Positions 57,051-64,000 of a stretch of 64,000 nucleotides of DNA are shown piece after piece (the first letter of the stretch is position 1; each line of letters opens with the position of its first letter). This stretch comes from Pseudolabrys sp963742345 (lineage in GTDB: Bacteria > Pseudomonadota > Alphaproteobacteria > Rhizobiales > Xanthobacteraceae): NCBI GenBank assembly GCA_963742345.1, contig CAVULO010000003.1, forward strand, positions 62,001 through 126,000, read 5' to 3'. The translations under genes and the position numbers were made by a program. The notes below the pieces were generated by a model that was not told the DNA's origin, made no database searches, and was given only the letters and a program-made list of their open reading frames with translations.

Positions 57051-58196
57051 ATGCGGCCGTTCGAGGGGATCCGGGTAATCGACGTTACCCATGTTCTGGC
57101 GGGGCCGTTTGCGGCCTATCAGTTGGCCGTGCTCGGCGCCGACGTGATCAAGGTCGAACATCCGGACGATCCCGACCAGAGCCGCGGCGCCGGCACCGAC
57201 AAGGAGCTCAACCGCCGCAACATGGGTACGGCGTTCCTGACGCAGGCTTCCAATAAGCGTTCGATTACACTTGATCTCAAACAGGAGAAGGATCGCGACA
57301 TTCTCAAGAAACTGGTCGCGACCGCCGACGTGTTCGTGGAGAACTACCGGCCCGGCGCGTTCGAAGCGCTTGGCTTAGGTTACGACGCGTTTGCCGCGAT
57401 CAATCCGCGCCTGATCTATGCTTCGTTCTCGGCATTCGGGCAGAAAGGCCCGCGCGGCAAACAGACGGCTTACGACCATGTGATCCAGGCGACGTCTGGG
57501 ATCATGGCGATGACCGGAACGCCGGAGGTCAATCCGGTCAAGTTCGGTTCGCCGGCGGTCGATTACGCCACGGGCATGACGGGCGCATTCGCCTTGTCGG
57601 CGGCGCTGTTCCAGCGCGAGCGGACCGGAAAGGGGCAGCACATCGACATGGCCATGCTCGACGTGGCGATGATCCTGATGAGCTCGCATCTCACCGGCTA
57701 TTTGCGCAACGGCGTGCACCCCAAGCCAAATGGCAACCTCAATCCGCATGCGACCAATAGCGCCTATCAGACGAGGGACGGACTGGTGATGCTCGGCGCG
57801 AGCAATTTGCGCCAGCAGCGCCGGCTTTGGACGCTGCTCGAGCGCCCCGACATGATCAAAAAAACGAACGAGGAGCGCGAAGCTGACCGCGAGCGCGAAG
57901 CGGCGGTGCTGAGTGAGATCATGCGCACGCGCACGGCCGACGAATGGGAGGTCTTTTTGCAAGCCCGCCACGTACCGGCTGCGCGCGTGCGCACGATGGG
58001 CGAGGCCGTGTCCGACCCGCAACTCAACGGCCGCGGCATTATTCACCGCCACGAGGCTGGCAACGGCATCGACGGCACCTTCGGCGTGCCGCTCGCGGCC
58101 TTTACGTTTGCGCACGGCGGCCCGCGCATCGATACGCCGCCGCCCGCGCTTGGCCAGCATAATGTGGAGATTTTCAAAGAACTCGGCGTCAGCTGA
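57051..58196 (+). CDS. Class III CoA-transferase (CaiB/BaiF family)
   Basis: A 381-residue enzyme moving CoA between acids. MRPFEGIRVIDVTHVLAGPF is the family start (P-F-x-G-x-R-V-I-D-x-x-x-x-x-A-G-P), followed by L-A-V-L-G-A-D-V-I-K-V-E-H-P, G-T-A-F-L-T-Q-A-S-N-K-R-S-I-T-L-D-L-K, F-V-E-N-Y-R-P-G-A-F-E-A-L-G-L-G-Y and the D-Y-A-T-G-M-T-G region. The catalytic Asp that forms the acyl intermediate is expected in the conserved helix near residue 160-175. ATG 57051 has GGAGG upstream. With the tripartite carboxylate transporter genes downstream, activation of an imported organic acid is plausible. Confidence 0.9.
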   Translation: MRPFEGIRVIDVTHVLAGPFAAYQLAVLGADVIKVEHPDDPDQSRGAGTDKELNRRNMGTAFLTQASNKRSITLDLKQEKDRDILKKLVATADVFVENYRPGAFEALGLGYDAFAAINPRLIYASFSAFGQKGPRGKQTAYDHVIQATSGIMAMTGTPEVNPVKFGSPAVDYATGMTGAFALSAALFQRERTGKGQHIDMAMLDVAMILMSSHLTGYLRNGVHPKPNGNLNPHATNSAYQTRDGLVMLGASNLRQQRRLWTLLERPDMIKKTNEEREADREREAAVLSEIMRTRTADEWEVFLQARHVPAARVRTMGEAVSDPQLNGRGIIHRHEAGNGIDGTFGVPLAAFTFAHGGPRIDTPPPALGQHNVEIFKELGVS

Positions 58197-58202
58197 CGAC
58201 GG

Positions 58203-59183
58203 TCAGTTTGCGGTCGCGCCGGACTTCTTCACTAGCGCTGACCACTTGGTTTCCTCGCGGTCGATGTCGGCGGTGTATTCGTCCGGGCTTGTTGGCAGCG
58301 GTTCGGCGCCTTCGGTCGCGATGTGCCCGTGGACTTTCGGATCGCCCAGCGCCGCGCGCAACGCCGCGTTAAGCTTGTCGACGATCGGTCGCGGCGTTCC
58401 CGCTGGTGCGACGATTCCATAGTGCAACACGGCTTCGAAGCCGGGCAGTCCTTGTTCGGCCACCGTCGGCACATCCGGAAACGAGGCGGAGCGTTTTAGA
58501 CCGGTGACACCGAGTGCGCGCAACTTGCCTTCCTTCACCAGCCCGATCGCCGGCGGGAGTGACGAGAAATAAATTTGCACGTGTCCGCCGAGCAGATCGG
58601 TCAGCGCCGGCCCGGTGCCTTTGTAGGGAATATGAGTGATGTCGATGCCCGCTGTGTCGGCAAACAGAACGGTGCCGAGATGGATGCCGCTGCCGAGGCC
58701 AGCCGAGGCGTAATTAAGTTTGCCAGGCTGTGCCTTGGCAAGCGCGATCAGCTCCCTCACGTTGTGTGCGGCCACCGATTCGTTCACTAGGACAATGAGA
58801 GGACTGGTGGCGATGAGACCGATCGGTGCGAAGTCCTTGCGCGGGTCGTAGCCGGCATTCGGGTAAAGAGTTGGATCGATGGCGAGCGTGCCGGTGCCGC
58901 CGAGCCCAAGCGTGTAGCCGTCAGGGACGGCCTTTGCGATCTGACGGGTGCCAACAGAGCCGCCGGCACCGCCACGGTTTTCGATCACCAACGGCTGGCC
59001 AAGTAATTTGCTCATGGGTTCGGCGACCGCGCGCGCCAAAACATCGTTGCCTCCGCCGGGTGCGTAAGGAACGATCAGCGTGATAGGATGATCCGGATAA
59101 CCGACCGGCGAATTTTGCGCCTGCGTCGCCAGCGGCCATGCCACTGCGCTGCCGAGAAGAGTGATGAATTCTCGCCGCCGCAT
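58203..59183 (-). CDS. tctC: Tripartite tricarboxylate transporter solute-binding protein (TctC/Bug)
   Basis: A 326-residue periplasmic binding protein of the Bug family. The start MRRREFITLLGSAVAWPLAT then QAQ is a signal peptide; an R-R near the N-terminus makes Tat export possible. The mature part has Y-P-D-H-P-I-T-L-I-V-P-Y-A-P-G-G-G-N-D-V-L-A-R-A, V-E-N-R-G-G-A-G-G-S-V-G, Y-T-L-G-L-G-G-T-G-T-L-A and H-I-P-Y-K-G-T-G-P-A-L-T-D-L-L-G-G-H. It binds carboxylates in many members. It points away from the partner permease genes tctB/tctA, which lie 1.3 kb downstream on the opposite strand behind two chromate-transporter genes. Confidence 0.9.
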   Translation of the reverse strand: MRRREFITLLGSAVAWPLATQAQNSPVGYPDHPITLIVPYAPGGGNDVLARAVAEPMSKLLGQPLVIENRGGAGGSVGTRQIAKAVPDGYTLGLGGTGTLAIDPTLYPNAGYDPRKDFAPIGLIATSPLIVLVNESVAAHNVRELIALAKAQPGKLNYASAGLGSGIHLGTVLFADTAGIDITHIPYKGTGPALTDLLGGHVQIYFSSLPPAIGLVKEGKLRALGVTGLKRSASFPDVPTVAEQGLPGFEAVLHYGIVAPAGTPRPIVDKLNAALRAALGDPKVHGHIATEGAEPLPTSPDEYTADIDREETKWSALVKKSGATAN

Positions 59184-59304
59184 GGCTTAAGCCTCCATGG
59201 AAGGGGTCCGCCGCGATGCCGATCATTGGCGGCCTGCGTTCACAGCGCAAGGGTGGATTGCGCGTCGCCGCCTATCCGAGCGCTGCGGTGCGTTGTAGTC
59301 CTTA

Positions 59305-59874
59305 ATGCAAATGTCCCATCCGCCTCCACCTGCCGCGTCCGTGCGACCATCCCTATCCGAACTGTTTTCCGCCTTCGTGGTCGTCTCCATTTCCGGTTTC
59401 GGCGGCGCGCTGCCGTGGGCACGGCGCAAGATCGTCGAGCAGAAGCACTGGATGACCGCTGAGGAATTCAACGAGGCCTTCGCGCTTTCGCAATTCCTAC
59501 CCGGCCCGAATGTGGTGAACTTCTCGGTGGTGTTCGGCTCGCGCTTCGGCGGTGCGCCGGGGGCCGCAGTTGCGCTTGCCGGTCTGATGGGACCACCACT
59601 GATCATCGTCACCGTGCTGGCATTTCTCTATGCGCGTTTTGGCGATGTGGAAATGCTCAGCCGTATTCTGACGGGTATTGCCGCGGCCGCGACCGGCTTG
59701 TTGATGGCCGTAGTTGCGAAGATGGCGGCGCCTTTGTTTCGCAAACGCTGGGACTGGGCGCCGCTGATTGCAATTACCGCCTTTGTCGCCGTTGCGATCA
59801 TGCAGTGGCCGCTGCCGTGGGTGTTTGCCAGCCTTGCGCCGGTCAGCATTGCGCTTGCATGGATGAAACGATGA
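59305..59874 (+). CDS. Chromate transporter family protein, first half
   Basis: A 189-residue membrane protein with one CHR (chromate transporter) domain: L-S-E-L-F-S-A-F-V-V-V-S-I-S-G-F-G-G-A-L-P-W-A-R-R, then F-A-L-S-Q-F-L-P-G-P-N-V-V-N-F-S-V-V-F-G-S-R-F-G-G and several hydrophobic helices. Chromate transporters of the short-chain type work as a pair of such halves, and here the second half follows with an ATGA overlap. The start at 59305 is at MQMSHPP with weak ribosome-binding sequence. Sulfate or chromate is the usual substrate; specificity here is unknown. Confidence 0.88.
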   Translation: MQMSHPPPPAASVRPSLSELFSAFVVVSISGFGGALPWARRKIVEQKHWMTAEEFNEAFALSQFLPGPNVVNFSVVFGSRFGGAPGAAVALAGLMGPPLIIVTVLAFLYARFGDVEMLSRILTGIAAAATGLLMAVVAKMAAPLFRKRWDWAPLIAITAFVAVAIMQWPLPWVFASLAPVSIALAWMKR

Positions 59875-60398
59875 ACGACAGCCCGCTCCTTGCGCTGTTC
59901 GGTTATTTCGCGCTGCTTTCGTTGTTCGCGGTTGGCGGCGCCAATGCGGCGATTCCGGAGATGCATCGCATTGCAGTCGAAGTGATGCAGTGGATGACTG
60001 AGCGGCAATTCGCCGACAGCTTTGCGATTGCACAGATTTCACCTGGGCCGAACATCATCATCGTTACGCTGATCGGCTATCACGTCGCCGGACTCGCCGG
60101 TGCTGCAGTGGCAACGGCAGCAATGTGTGGGCCGACGTGCATTCTCGCTTTCGTCGTCGCGCGCACGTGGGACCGTTTTAAGGAAGCGCGCTGGCGCATT
60201 GCCATCCAGTCGGGGCTCGTTCCGGTTTCGCTCGGATTGATCGCCGCCAGCGCCTTTGTTTTGGCGCGCAGCGCGGACCACAATGTCTACGCTGCCATAA
60301 TTACAGCCGTTACAGCCTTGGTCGGCTTCGCTACCCGCATCAATCCGCTCTGGATTTTCGCTGTTGGTGGTCTCATGGGTCTCAGCGGGTGGCTGTAA
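59871..60398 (+). CDS. Chromate transporter family protein, second half
   Basis: A 175-residue membrane protein starting MNDSPLLALFGYFALLSLFA. It has the paired CHR domain: A-V-G-G-A-N-A-A-I-P-E-M-H-R, F-A-D-S-F-A-I-A-Q-I-S-P-G-P-N-I-I-I-V-T-L-I-G-Y-H-V-A-G and further helices. The ATG overlaps the stop of the first half by four bases (ATGA), so the two are translated as a pair. E. coli and Pseudomonas ChrA carries both halves in one chain; this split form is the short-chain type. The final helix ends in GLSGWL. Confidence 0.88.
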   Translation: MNDSPLLALFGYFALLSLFAVGGANAAIPEMHRIAVEVMQWMTERQFADSFAIAQISPGPNIIIVTLIGYHVAGLAGAAVATAAMCGPTCILAFVVARTWDRFKEARWRIAIQSGLVPVSLGLIAASAFVLARSADHNVYAAIITAVTALVGFATRINPLWIFAVGGLMGLSGWL

Positions 60399-60527
60399 CG
60401 GGACACCCCCAACATCCGCGCTTCCGACGGGGGTACCACGTGTGCTAGTGATCAGTCGGAAGGGTTCAGCCCTAGAACTTAAGCCAAGAACTAAGAATAA
60501 TAAGAAGAAGGAGCAGGGAGGAAATAG

Positions 60528-61049
60528 ATGTCCGAGGGGGTCAGGACCTCCCCGAGGGGGGGTGGGTTTCGTTTTAAAGTGCGCGGTCCGCGCGCTTTCT
60601 ACGGTGGGTTGGCTCTAATCGCACTAGCGATTGTGGCTATCTGGACCTCGGGGGACCTCCCGGGAACGCATGGCTTTGCCTTCGGGCCGGGCACAGCACC
60701 GCGCTTGTTCGCGGGCCTGCTCGCCGTCGTCGGGGCGCTGGTCGCACTAACCGGTCTGTTATTCGATGGCCCGCCGATCGAAAAATACGCCGTCCGCGGT
60801 CCCGCTTGGGTAATTCTGGCGATCCTCGCTTTTGCCGGCATGATCCGCGGCATAAATCTAGGGCCGCTGAATATCCCGCCCCTTGGGCTGGTGCCGTCGA
60901 CCTTTGCCGCCTTCTTGGTCTCCATCTTCGGCTCGACCGAGATGCGCTGGTTGGAAAGCCTCATCGCTGCTGTGGTGATGACAGCCTTCTGCGTTGGGCT
61001 GTTCGTCTATCTACTGCAACTCCCGTTCCAGCTTTGGCCTTGGATCTGA
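60528..61049 (+). CDS. tctB: Tripartite tricarboxylate transporter small membrane subunit (TctB)
   Basis: A 173-residue membrane protein with four helices: F-Y-G-G-L-A-L-I-A-L-A-I-V-A-I-W-T, L-F-A-G-L-L-A-V-V-G-A-L-V-A-L-T-G, A-W-V-I-L-A-I-L-A-F-A-G-M and W-L-E-S-L-I-A-A-V-V-M-T-A-F-C-V-G-L-F-V-Y-L. This is the TctB layout, with G-P-G-T-A-P-R in the first loop (F-G-P-G-T-A-P-R-L-F). A GGGAGGAAATAG lies directly before the ATG at 60528 and a purine-rich stretch (GAATAATAAGAAGAAGGAGC) further upstream. tctA starts 15 bases after the stop. Confidence 0.88.
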   Translation: MSEGVRTSPRGGGFRFKVRGPRAFYGGLALIALAIVAIWTSGDLPGTHGFAFGPGTAPRLFAGLLAVVGALVALTGLLFDGPPIEKYAVRGPAWVILAILAFAGMIRGINLGPLNIPPLGLVPSTFAAFLVSIFGSTEMRWLESLIAAVVMTAFCVGLFVYLLQLPFQLWPWI

Positions 61050-61064
61050 GCAGGAACCGCAATC

Positions 61065-62570
61065 ATGAGTGAACTACTCGCCAATCTTGCGCTCGGCTTC
61101 TCGGTCGCCGCGAATCCTTACAATATCGGGTTCTGCTTGCTCGGCGCTTTAGTCGGCACGCTGGTCGGGGTGTTGCCAGGCATCGGCACCGTGGCGACGG
61201 TCGCCATGTTGCTTCCGATCACATTTGGACTGCCGCCGGTCGGCGCGCTGATCATGCTCGCCGGAATTTATTACGGCGCGCAATATGGCGGCTCGACGAC
61301 CTCGGTGCTGGTCAATATTCCGGGCGAGGCGACCTCCGTGATCACCTGCCTCGACGGCCATCAGATGGCGCGGCAGGGCCGCGCCGGCGCGGCGCTCTCG
61401 ATCGCCGCCATCGGCTCGTTCTTCGCCGGCTGTGTCTCGACCGTGCTGGTGGCCGCGCTGGGTGTGCCGCTCACCTCCATTGCGCTGCTGTTCGGTCCAG
61501 CGGAATATTTCTCGCTAATGTTGCTCGGCCTGATCTTCGCGGTGGTGCTGGCGAAAGGCTCGGTGCTCAACTCGATCGCGATGGTTCTTACCGGCCTGTT
61601 ACTGTCGATGGTCGGCTCCGACCTGGAGACTGGCGCCGGCCGCATGACTTTCGACGTCGCTGAATTGTCAGACGGCATCGGCTTTACCAATGTGGCGATG
61701 GGATTGTTCGGCTTTGCCGAAATCATCCGCAATCTGGAAATGTCGCAGGAGAGCCGCGACATCGTGAAGGCCAAGATATCCGGCTTGATGCCGACGCGGC
61801 AGGACCTGATCGATTCCTCCGGGGCGATCGCGCGCGGCACGATTCTCGGTTCGATTCTGGGAATTCTGCCCGGCGGCGGCGCCGTGGTAGCCTCGTTCGC
61901 AGCCTATACGTTTGAGAAGCGCATCTCGAAGCACCCAGAGCGCTTCGGCCATGGCGCCATCCAGGGCGTGGCAGCGCCGGAAAGCGCCAACAACGCGGCG
62001 GCGCAAACATCTTTCATTCCGCTACTCACTCTCGGCATTCCACCCAACGCGGTGATGGCGCTGATGGTCGGTGCCATGACCATCCACGGCATCGTGCCAG
62101 GTCCGCAGGTGATGACAAAGCAGCCCGAGCTGTTCTGGGGCATGATCGCCTCGATGTGGCTCGGCAACCTCATGCTGGTCGTTATCAATTTGCCGCTGGT
62201 TGGCGTGTGGGTAAGCCTGCTGCGGGTGCCTTACCGGCTGCTCTATCCCTCAATTATTGTCTTCTGTTGCATCGGTATCTATTCGATCAACAATTCGCCG
62301 ACCGATGTGGTGATCGCCGCCATCTTCGGCCTGTTCGGCTACTGGCTGAACAAACACGATTTCGAGCCGGCGCCGCTGGTGCTCGCCTTCGTGCTCGGGC
62401 CGCTGATGGAGGAGAACCTGCGCCGCGCCATGCTGATCGCGCGCGGCGACGCCACCGTGTTCCTGACCCGCCCGATTTCGGCGGGGCTAATGGCGGTCGC
62501 GTTTGGCCTTTTGGTGATCGCGGCACTGCCGATGATTCGCAAGCGACGCGAGGAAGTGTTCGTCGAGTAG
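61065..62570 (+). CDS. tctA: Tripartite tricarboxylate transporter large permease (TctA)
   Basis: A 501-residue membrane protein with about 12 helices. The family core is visible: G-A-L-V-G-T-L-V-G-V-L-P-G-I-G-T-V-A-T-V-A-M-L-L-P, Y-Y-G-A-Q-Y-G-G-S-T-T-S-V-L-V-N-I-P-G-E-A, and in the second half G-I-L-P-G-G-G-A-V-V-A-S-F-A-A-Y, P-E-S-A-N-N-A-A-A-Q-T-S-F-I-P-L-L-T-L-G-I-P, the symmetric repeat of the first. Together with TctB and TctC it imports citrate-like or other carboxylates with an ion. It follows tctB by 15 bases and is complete. Confidence 0.93.
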   Translation: MSELLANLALGFSVAANPYNIGFCLLGALVGTLVGVLPGIGTVATVAMLLPITFGLPPVGALIMLAGIYYGAQYGGSTTSVLVNIPGEATSVITCLDGHQMARQGRAGAALSIAAIGSFFAGCVSTVLVAALGVPLTSIALLFGPAEYFSLMLLGLIFAVVLAKGSVLNSIAMVLTGLLLSMVGSDLETGAGRMTFDVAELSDGIGFTNVAMGLFGFAEIIRNLEMSQESRDIVKAKISGLMPTRQDLIDSSGAIARGTILGSILGILPGGGAVVASFAAYTFEKRISKHPERFGHGAIQGVAAPESANNAAAQTSFIPLLTLGIPPNAVMALMVGAMTIHGIVPGPQVMTKQPELFWGMIASMWLGNLMLVVINLPLVGVWVSLLRVPYRLLYPSIIVFCCIGIYSINNSPTDVVIAAIFGLFGYWLNKHDFEPAPLVLAFVLGPLMEENLRRAMLIARGDATVFLTRPISAGLMAVAFGLLVIAALPMIRKRREEVFVE

Positions 62571-62699
62571 CGGAAACTCGTGTCGCGGGCGCAGCGGTGC
62601 GCTGCAGACCCGGGACATATTCATGATTGAACACGGCTCGGGCTCAGCGGTGCACCACTCCGCTGCGCCTCTTGCTACACCATCTGAAGCACGAGACCG

Positions 62700-63143
62700 T
62701 CATGCGCTGACCGCCGCGATGCCCGCGACCAGGAGCAGCACCTGAATCGAGAAAGCGGTGATATTGGCGTCCCATTTCTTGGCAATGAGCGGGATCGGCG
62801 CCTTGAACGGCTGATAGCCGTTCTTGTCGTAAGCAGCGCCGCCATAGACCGGCATGGCGACGAGCGCCGCGAAGAAGGCGGCATAAACAATCACGCCCAT
62901 AATGGCGACCAGATAGAGCCGCTCAAGCGCTAGCGGGCCGGGCCACCAGATCAGCGCGAAGGCAAGCAGGCCGAAGCCGACATAGCTCGAAATCTGCCAG
63001 ACCACGTGGAAGCGCGCATGCGGCGTCCATTTCGGGTTGGTGGCGTGGGTCTTGTTGAAGTCGGCGACGACCGTCAGCACGGCCCAGCCTATTGTCGTCA
63101 GGGTGAAAAGTATGCGGGCGACAAGAATGTGATCGATGCTCAT
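62700..63143 (-). CDS. Small four-helix membrane protein, unknown
   Basis: A 147-residue membrane protein starting MSIDHILVARILFTLTTIGW (ATG 63143; the frame upstream to 63176 is not family-like). Four helices are visible: ARILFTLTTIGWAVLTVVAD, ISSYVGFGLLAFALIWWPG, LVAIMGVIVYAAFFAALVAM and FSIQVLLLVAGIAAVSA. Conserved-looking polar residues include F-N-K-T-H-A-T-N-P-K-W-T-P-H-A-R-F-H-V-V-W-Q, a histidine-rich loop after the first helix. I recall similar proteins in this group (possibly annotated DUF6640) but the function is unknown. It converges with tctA. Confidence 0.75.
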   Translation of the reverse strand: MSIDHILVARILFTLTTIGWAVLTVVADFNKTHATNPKWTPHARFHVVWQISSYVGFGLLAFALIWWPGPLALERLYLVAIMGVIVYAAFFAALVAMPVYGGAAYDKNGYQPFKAPIPLIAKKWDANITAFSIQVLLLVAGIAAVSA

Positions 63144-63299
63144 TGGTGGACCCCTCAGGAACCCGAATCCTACCATGGCTTTTGCACTTGGGCGCGGAGT
63201 GTCAGGGACGAAAGCTGGCGTTGGATAAGCAGCTGCTGGTGGTTGCCGGCTGCGGTAGACTTCCCCATCTTCCGACTCGGACCTCCGCGGCGAGCCTCA

Positions 63300-64000
63300 A
63301 TGCGCCAGTATCTCGATCTGATGGAACTCGTTCTCCACCACGGCGTGGAGAAACGCGATCGCACCGGCACCGGCACGCTGTCGGTGTTCGGCCATCAGAT
63401 GCGCTTTGCGCTCGATCAGGGTTTCCCGCTGCTCACTACCAAGAAACTGCACTTGAAATCGATCGTCTACGAGCTGCTCTGGTTCCTGGCCGGTGACACC
63501 AACATCAAGTATCTCAACGAGCATGGCGTGCGCATTTGGGACGAATGGGCTGACGAGCGCGGAGACCTGGGACCGGTCTACGGCCAGCAATGGCGCTCAT
63601 GGCCGGCACATGACGGCAAGACCATCGATCAGATCGGCAACGTCGTCGCGATGATCAAACGAAATCCGGATTCGCGCCGGCTGATCGTCACCGCATGGAA
63701 TCCGGCTGATGTCGACAAGATGGCGTTGCCGCCGTGCCATTGCTTGTTTCAGTTCTATGTCGCGGAAGGCAAGCTCTCGTGCCAGCTCTATCAGCGCTCG
63801 GCCGATGTGTTCCTTGGCGTGCCGTTCAATATCGCCTCATACGCGTTGCTCACGCTCATGGTGGCGCAGGTGACTGGATTCAAGCCTGGCGAGTTCATCC
63901 ACACCTTCGGCGATGCGCATCTGTATCTTAATCATCTCGATCAGGCTCGGCTGCAATTGTCGCGCGCGCCCAGGCACTTGCCGGCAATGAGGCTCAACCC
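63300..64000 (+). CDS. thyA: Thymidylate synthase (3' end cut off)
   Basis: ThyA methylates dUMP to dTMP with methylene-tetrahydrofolate. The visible 233 residues start MRQYLDLMELVLHHGVEKRD, then R-T-G-T-G-T-L-S-V-F-G-H-Q, F-P-L-L-T-T-K-K-L-H-L-K-S-I-V-Y-E-L-L-W-F-L, N-I-K-Y-L-N-E-H-G-V, G-P-V-Y-G-Q-Q-W-R, the catalytic cysteine stretch A-L-P-P-C-H-C-L-F-Q-F-Y-V and S-C-Q-L-Y-Q-R-S-A-D-V-F-L-G-V-P-F-N-I-A-S-Y. The C-terminal end falls outside the window. The upstream 156 bases to the divergent membrane gene hold its promoter. The start ATG at 63300 matches the family N-terminus; there is no overlap with other genes. Confidence 0.95.
   Translation, partial: MRQYLDLMELVLHHGVEKRDRTGTGTLSVFGHQMRFALDQGFPLLTTKKLHLKSIVYELLWFLAGDTNIKYLNEHGVRIWDEWADERGDLGPVYGQQWRSWPAHDGKTIDQIGNVVAMIKRNPDSRRLIVTAWNPADVDKMALPPCHCLFQFYVAEGKLSCQLYQRSADVFLGVPFNIASYALLTLMVAQVTGFKPGEFIHTFGDAHLYLNHLDQARLQLSRAPRHLPAMRLN

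Overview
The window comes from a high-GC alphaproteobacterium of the Hyphomicrobiales (Rhizobiales), close to the Bradyrhizobium / Rhodopseudomonas / Xanthobacteraceae lineages. This is inferred from gene content: a circularly permuted two-piece tmRNA gene with the alphaproteobacterial tag (A)ANDNYAPVAQAA, the SspB-fumC-DUF4169-ribbon-helix-helix gene order, many small conserved proteins typical of the group, and palindromic intergenic repeats of the '..CCCCGCGAAAGCGGGG..' and '..CTCTCCCC..GGGGAGAGG..' types. There are no rRNA genes, tRNA genes, phage, IS transposase genes or CRISPR arrays. The sequence is cut at both ends, inside bamD and inside thyA.

Layout. 1-7.5 kb holds housekeeping genes (bamD, recN, ligA), an MFS drug exporter and an aminopeptidase P. 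7.8-15.5 kb holds mostly small genes: prmA, a hemerythrin-like protein, an L,D-transpeptidase, a GlcG/HbpS-like protein, secreted cysteine-repeat proteins, YidB, a CAP-domain protein and a lipoprotein. 15.6-21.8 kb is the most interesting block and looks like a cyclic-nucleotide circuit: a Crp-type regulator, a stand-alone cNMP-binding domain, two tiny secreted or membrane peptides each behind a perfect TGTGA-N6-TCACA operator, a membrane / 2Fe-2S / class III nucleotide cyclase, and a glutaminase-STAS-cNMP-binding fusion. A large Cache-PAS-GGDEF-EAL protein follows on the other strand. 26-34 kb holds another Crp/Fnr regulator and many small conserved or membrane proteins (DUF1488, RlpA-like, YccF, DUF3592).

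34-48 kb holds a UvrD/PcrA helicase with two palindromic repeats inserted in frame, an SDR dehydrogenase, a 172-bp tandem repeat array, and a catabolic-looking stretch in which five plus-strand genes carry serial single-base frameshifts (FAD monooxygenase, two periplasmic-binding-type proteins, a DUF3455 protein and an MddA-like methyltransferase). The minus-strand genes among them are intact. A lactate/glycolate oxidase-type FAD enzyme and three kinds of dispersed repeat follow.

48-64 kb holds a very large AsmA-family protein, the ssrA-sspB-fumC-DUF4169-RHH group, a metallophosphoesterase, a ModA-like protein, a class III CoA transferase, a tripartite tricarboxylate transporter (tctC opposite tctB-tctA) interrupted by a split chromate transporter pair, a small membrane protein and thyA.

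How the genes may work together. The 15.6-21.8 kb module could make a cyclic nucleotide in response to redox state through the Fe-S domain, sense it with Crp, the lone cNMP domain and the glutaminase fusion, and drive the two CRP-box promoters. SspB and ssrA form a ribosome-rescue and tagged-protein-degradation pair. The organism also carries uptake systems for organic acids. All functions are read from sequence by eye, without database searches.
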